This document shows, piece by piece, positions 59,997-64,000 of a DNA stretch of 64,000 nt. The DNA is from JANQIO01 sp043585095 (GTDB lineage: Bacteria > Pseudomonadota > Gammaproteobacteria > Pseudomonadales > Halieaceae). Under the pieces are notes generated by a model. It was not told the origin of the DNA, searched no databases, and saw nothing but the letters and a program-made list of their open reading frames with translations. How positions within the stretch are numbered: the first letter of the stretch is position 1; every line of letters begins with the position of its first letter. A program made the translations under genes and the position numbers. The stretch spans positions 2,480,001 through 2,544,000 of the forward strand of contig CP121321.1 in the NCBI GenBank assembly GCA_043585095.1. The letters run 5' to 3'.

Positions 59997-62666
59997 CTAC
60001 TCTTCTTTATTCAGATCTAGCGAGTAAGTCACTCCATCAGGCAAATTCTTAAGCAAAGCTTCAAGCTGGGCACCACTCAATTGCGCGGTACTGAGCTGGA
60101 CACTGCTTACCTTACTGCCTTTGTTGATGCCCCATTGCTCTAACTTGCCGTACAAGCTAAGTGGTGAAGTACTCTGGGCACTATGGTGGACTGAATTACT
60201 ACCTGATGCTCCGTCAAATAAGCCGCCTGGAGACGGTGTGGGAGGACTCGTACCGACAGGGCCAGGGGGCTGTGGCGCTGGTGGCACAACGCCACCCGGA
60301 GGGACTGGAGGTGTGGGGCTGGCGCCGCCAGAACCGCCGGTACCGCCTGGTAGGTGAATTGTCGTTTCAGTGAGTGACTTGCCAGACCCGAGCTTGCCTC
60401 TTATTCGCAGCCACGCGTCATCTGCAGATTCGGACGCTTTCTTTTCATAAAATTCACCATTGGCATTGATGGATATCTTCCCATTTGCGCAAGCTCTGCT
60501 GATCTTCTCCTTAACGGCAGTCTCTCCCAGCCAGGGTATGCTCGGCTGACCCTTCGAAGCAGGCTCCTTCAGTTTCTCTAGCAGGTCCGCAACGGAACGA
60601 CTGTTAGTGGCAGCCTCACTCAGCATGGAATCGAACTCTTCAGGGATAAAGAGTTCTGAACGGACTTTTTCATCCACCGATTCAAGAATCTTAAGACCCT
60701 CAGCGCCGTGGTGTGTAATCTCAAACTCGCACTGGGTCGGATCCCCGAAGTTCCAGACACTTAGTACGGCAAATCGATCAAACCTGGCCTGCAGCTGATC
60801 TCGCAACTCCTTCTGATACTTTGTATACAGCGGGGCATAGTCCTTCTCAGACGTTTTCCAATCTCCTGCTAGGTAGACGGCTCTGGCCAAGATCAAAAGC
60901 GATTGATCAAAAAATACGTCTGCTGTTCCCGCTTGAGGCAGAAGAAATCTGATGGTGTTTCGGTTCTTTTGAACATTATTTTTCAGCCACGTGCCAATCG
61001 CTGCGCCATCCAGATCACTTTTCGGCAGCACTACGATCGGGACTCGATTGTCCCAATTTGTTGGGTGATCTCTTTCATCAGCTTCACTCCAGGGATCACT
61101 TTGCCACTGCTTCTTCAAAACAATCGTACGATAGAGATTAGATTGCGCACCCTCTCCCACCAGCGCATATCGAATTTCCTTGGCTAGATGATCAACATCT
61201 TCATCCTGTACGAAGAGCTTGTCATTCTTGGCGTGTGCCAATAATTTTGCCTGGGGATTAACTTCGTTTTTGAAAACCAGGTGATTCGCCTGCCTGTGGA
61301 TATTGAAGCTGTTGTCCTCGATGACAGCGAGCTCCGCCGCAAATTGATTGTCGTCTATCGCGCTTGATTCTGTGATATCGAGCTGCAACTCTGCCGGTTC
61401 GGCACCGGCATGACTCTCAAGTGAAAGTGAACGCAACCAAAGAGAGGAGAGAATGGCCTCAAGATGGGGAACATGGGCCTCAGGCACACCATTCTGCACG
61501 GCCTCGAGGTTGCGTAGTGCATTTTCCCTGAGGTCTCGGTGTAACTGATTTGCGACTGAGTCAAGAAGGGATGTCACACCAGCCTTGTCGCTCGTAAGCT
61601 TGAAGTCGGCTGCTGTGAGCACCACCGTCTTTTCCCCCACCGCTTTGAATACATCCACGAGAATTCGCAGCAAATCTCGAGTTTCCTGGGTCTCGGCCGC
61701 GATAAGTACCTGGTCATCAAGAAGCTGAAGTAGTCTTGGGGAGAAAGGCCAAGCGTCGATGTACTCTTGCCTGTACTTCGTGTGGTCAGCTCCAGAAACG
61801 TGGTTCAAGCGCAAAAACTCACTAATATGGACTTCGATTAGGTTCTGAATATCAACATCAGCGATATTCATGCGGTTTTCGAAAATACGATAGAGCAGTA
61901 GACGCTGACGGTCCCTTTTGGCCTCAGGCCCCTTGAAATCAACCCTGACGGGGTTTACTCGAAAAAGCTGCTGTGCCGCATCAGAGTTTCCTTCCCGCAC
62001 GGACACAACCAATGTCAGCAATTCAGGATGTTTCTCGGATATCTCGGATAGAATCTGGATAAAGTTAAAAGCCCAGTTTCGCCAGGGAAATTGCTTCGTG
62101 TTTGTGAGGCCTTCAAACCAGGTTTGAAACTCGTCTAGTATCAGTATGAAGGGCTTTTTTTCAGCCATTTCGAGTACGAGGTCAAAGCCAGGCACCTCCG
62201 TCTTGGAGTCTCCCTGTCCCTCCCACTTGCCTCTTGCATAGGTGCCTTCTGGATGGTTATCGAATAGCAAATCCCAAAGATACTTGTAATTCTGCAGGTG
62301 CAGGCTTTCCGTAATGACATGCATCCCTGACTGCAATGTCATACCACTAATGGAGGAATTACCCAAACGAGCGGCCCAGTTTTCTAACCAAGTCTTGGTC
62401 GCGGCTTCATCAGTATGCATGTGAGAAAGTGCAGCCATCAAATGAGACTTACCCTGACCTCTAGCCCCAATGATTACCACGGGCTCAGCACGCCCAGCCT
62501 GAACGGCCTCTATCGTTTTCAGCATATCGATTGATGGATAAGTGATTTTCAGAAAATCACTTGCGGTCTTATCGAGCGCACCGGTCCCCTTTCGATTGTG
62601 GAGCTCGATCATTGTTCCTTTTAGGCGTCTGCCTGCGAACTCTTCGCGCAACTTAAGTCCAAGCAT
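59997..62666 (-). CDS. DUF499 AAA+ ATPase (BrxC/PglY-like)
   Basis: An 889-aa ATPase. Walker A GARGQGKS at 67-74 and Walker B FILILDEFQTW (Asp178-Glu179) are followed by a long helical region. A Gly/Pro-rich linker lies at about 773-814, then a 75-residue tail ending in a possible small domain (VQLSTAQLSGAQLEALLKNL). DUF499/BrxC ATPases are the central motor of BREX-like systems. AGGAAG precedes the ATG at 62666. Confidence 0.92.
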   Translation of the reverse strand: MLGLKLREEFAGRRLKGTMIELHNRKGTGALDKTASDFLKITYPSIDMLKTIEAVQAGRAEPVVIIGARGQGKSHLMAALSHMHTDEAATKTWLENWAARLGNSSISGMTLQSGMHVITESLHLQNYKYLWDLLFDNHPEGTYARGKWEGQGDSKTEVPGFDLVLEMAEKKPFILILDEFQTWFEGLTNTKQFPWRNWAFNFIQILSEISEKHPELLTLVVSVREGNSDAAQQLFRVNPVRVDFKGPEAKRDRQRLLLYRIFENRMNIADVDIQNLIEVHISEFLRLNHVSGADHTKYRQEYIDAWPFSPRLLQLLDDQVLIAAETQETRDLLRILVDVFKAVGEKTVVLTAADFKLTSDKAGVTSLLDSVANQLHRDLRENALRNLEAVQNGVPEAHVPHLEAILSSLWLRSLSLESHAGAEPAELQLDITESSAIDDNQFAAELAVIEDNSFNIHRQANHLVFKNEVNPQAKLLAHAKNDKLFVQDEDVDHLAKEIRYALVGEGAQSNLYRTIVLKKQWQSDPWSEADERDHPTNWDNRVPIVVLPKSDLDGAAIGTWLKNNVQKNRNTIRFLLPQAGTADVFFDQSLLILARAVYLAGDWKTSEKDYAPLYTKYQKELRDQLQARFDRFAVLSVWNFGDPTQCEFEITHHGAEGLKILESVDEKVRSELFIPEEFDSMLSEAATNSRSVADLLEKLKEPASKGQPSIPWLGETAVKEKISRACANGKISINANGEFYEKKASESADDAWLRIRGKLGSGKSLTETTIHLPGGTGGSGGASPTPPVPPGGVVPPAPQPPGPVGTSPPTPSPGGLFDGASGSNSVHHSAQSTSPLSLYGKLEQWGINKGSKVSSVQLSTAQLSGAQLEALLKNLPDGVTYSLDLNKEE

Positions 62667-62669
62667 GTT

Positions 62670-62864
62670 CTAGCTTCCTTGCCCTACGCCATTTTGGTTG
62701 TGCCGTTGATTCATCTCGCCCTTCAAATCACCAAACTTGAAACACCAGGATACCCCCACCATTAATGCGTGCATATCTGCAGCTGCGGACGTTCGGTAGG
62801 CCTTTCGTATTTTGACCTTCGAATAGCTGGACATCTCGCCAATGGTCAATATTTGATAACCCAT
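62670..62864 (-). CDS. Small protein, first gene ahead of the DUF499 ATPase
   Basis: 64 codons. GAGGG lies 7 nt before the ATG, an excellent ribosome site, and the stop is 3 nt before the DUF499 start. The product has a basic middle (YSKVKIRKAYRTS) and a Cys-containing GVSWCFKFGDLKGE. Not recognised; it does not resemble BrxF. Operon position supports it as real. Confidence 0.5.
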   Translation of the reverse strand: MGYQILTIGEMSSYSKVKIRKAYRTSAAADMHALMVGVSWCFKFGDLKGEMNQRHNQNGVGQGS

Positions 62865-62888
62865 GGATTGACCCTCAAATAGGTAACA

Positions 62889-62926
62889 TTATTGCAGATT
62901 TAAGTGAAAGCCTACCTTATTGCAGA
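62889..62926. promoter_or_regulatory. Two TTATTGCAGA direct repeats upstream of the defence operon
   Basis: TTATTGCAGA at 62889-62898 and 62917-62926, period 28, just upstream of the 64-codon ORF. Possible operator pair for a regulator of the operon. Confidence 0.4.
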
Positions 62927-63064
62927 AGGCCGCACTTTGGAGCTGGGATGTCCTCCTGATAAAGCAAATTGCCACAGTAATCCCGGTGGCGCACCTGTGT
63001 CGTGCGACGCCTCCCACAGCTTAGGTTCGTGCAACCTGTCAATTTCAGCTCACGCTTCATCTAT

Positions 63065-64000
63065 TTACTTGGAAAAGCTCGCTCGATACGACTGAGGATA
63101 GAGGTTTACATGGCCGTCTATTGCGCCAGGTAACCAAAATATCCTGGCCTTTATACTGAAGTTATACACGCGGTAGAGAGCAAATTGCTGTGAATTCTTT
63201 CTAGAGAACGCCAGCTCGTTTTCGCTCAGAAAAAACGACTGATACTTACCACTACTCGTAGTTTTTACTTCAATAAATCGCTCTTCTGAAAGTTGCGCGC
63301 TAAATGAGCGTATGTCGTAGCCAAGGCCGTCACCCTGCTCTTTGCTTCGCCACTCCACTTCTTTCGCAAGATCTGCCCGGCCCGCTTCCCTTAGCCGGAA
63401 CTTCTCAAACTCCAGAACGAACGCTTCACCATTCTCCCCAATGCTGCGGTTCCTGGATTCTCGTTCAGCGAAATTGATTTTCCGCGCCAGAAAATTCCTC
63501 TCGGGCGCGCTGATGCCTGCCAACCGCTCTGGCCTATCGGGGTCGAGCACCTTAGTCCAATCGATACCTTCCAGCGGCCTGGGCTGACATTTGTCAGCAC
63601 TATCAAGAATGGTATTCAGGTCAGATTCATGCCCGGCTAAATGCGCGATAACAACACGCCTCAGCTGTGACTGATAATTGAATGCGGGCTTGTATCCATC
63701 GATATAGCGTTGCCCCATTTCAGTCAGCACAGCTGAAATGTTCTGGTGTTTGTATTCAATTGAACCTTCGCTACGGTTGTTGAGCTTCTGCTGCAGTAGC
63801 CTCCTGTGCTCTGCCTTGCTATACGGAATGCCGCTCAACTCTAGCAACAGCATCTCAAAGTAGTCCTGGACGATGGCCTCGCATTCAAGCCAGTCCCACC
63901 CGTCGACGCTTCTTAGAATATGAAGTTGGTCATCGGAGGATAGGTTCTCGTACAGACTAGTCCTGAGTAGTTCTTGAGATGTACTGAAGTTCAACAGCTC
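63065..64000 (-). CDS. DUF3883 domain protein (5' end at window edge)
   Basis: At least 310 aa; the frame is open to the right edge, and TTG 63994 is the only visible start, so the true start may lie outside. The C-terminal DUF3883 nuclease-like fold has IGENGEAFVLEF (186-197), GLGYDIRSF (Asp227) and RFIEVKTTSSG (Glu242, Lys244), a PD-(D/E)XK-like arrangement. The N-terminal half is helical and not recognised. DUF3883 proteins are common in defence islands. Confidence 0.85.
   Translation of the reverse strand, partial: ELLNFSTSQELLRTSLYENLSSDDQLHILRSVDGWDWLECEAIVQDYFEMLLLELSGIPYSKAEHRRLLQQKLNNRSEGSIEYKHQNISAVLTEMGQRYIDGYKPAFNYQSQLRRVVIAHLAGHESDLNTILDSADKCQPRPLEGIDWTKVLDPDRPERLAGISAPERNFLARKINFAERESRNRSIGENGEAFVLEFEKFRLREAGRADLAKEVEWRSKEQGDGLGYDIRSFSAQLSEERFIEVKTTSSGKYQSFFLSENELAFSRKNSQQFALYRVYNFSIKARIFWLPGAIDGHVNLYPQSYRASFSK

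Noticed and set aside
1..64000. CRISPR arrays, tRNA and rRNA genes
   Set aside because: Looked for in gaps on both strands; no regularly spaced repeat array and no tRNA-like or rRNA sequence was seen.

Overview
The window is chromosomal DNA of a moderately GC-rich gammaproteobacterium, most likely a marine oligotroph of the Halieaceae/Cellvibrionales type. This is inferred from protein style and gene order: ybeZ-ybeY-ybeX-lnt, leuS-lptE-holA and cmoA-cmoB are typical gammaproteobacterial blocks, and the PYROXD2-like oxidoreductases, NnrU, DUF885 and RND genes fit that group. I saw no rRNA, tRNA or CRISPR array. The species cannot be named from sequence alone.

Layout. 1-3466 (minus): a three-gene unit of two tandem FAD oxidoreductases and a GcvT-like protein that runs off the left edge. 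3718-10781: an IMPase-family phosphatase, a GGDEF-EAL membrane protein, a DAHP synthase with a palindrome inside its promoter, a CSS-type EAL protein and an OmpA-like lipoprotein. 11027-17232: a DUF885 zinc peptidase-like protein and a two-gene RND efflux system ending in a strong bidirectional terminator. 17344-22718: a zinc-type TonB receptor with a His/Asp-rich segment and a small metal-linked partner, an NnrU protein and a subtilisin-like lipoprotein. 23004-38332: housekeeping core (leuA, cmoAB, miaB, ybeZYX-lnt, leuS, lptE, holA). 38336-46274: a BaiN/HI0933 flavoprotein, a TetR regulator next to a quinone-oxidoreductase-like gene, a sulfotransferase, a small arsenic locus (arsR, a collapsed arsI/cadI remnant, arsC), a cupin and an MBL hydrolase.

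46428-47382 is an accessory module: a YoeB/YefM toxin-antitoxin pair bracketed by two 51-bp direct repeats (47/51 identical). A DUF1624-like membrane acyltransferase, a LOG-family protein and a Rieske oxygenase follow.

51065-64000 is a defence island, all on the minus strand and visibly more AT-rich than the core. In transcription order it holds a DUF3883 protein (5' end at the window edge), a 64-codon ORF, a DUF499 AAA ATPase, a short PglZ, a DUF1156 N6-adenine methyltransferase, an unrecognised 168-aa protein translationally coupled on both sides, a RapA/SNF2-type helicase and a Shedu (DUF4263) nuclease. The ATPase/PglZ/methyltransferase/helicase core resembles BREX-like (nearest type 3) and DISARM-related loci, but the visible part lacks BrxA, BrxB and BrxF. 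The PglZ is small, and a Shedu nuclease sits at the downstream end. This is the best candidate here for a new or variant defence system.
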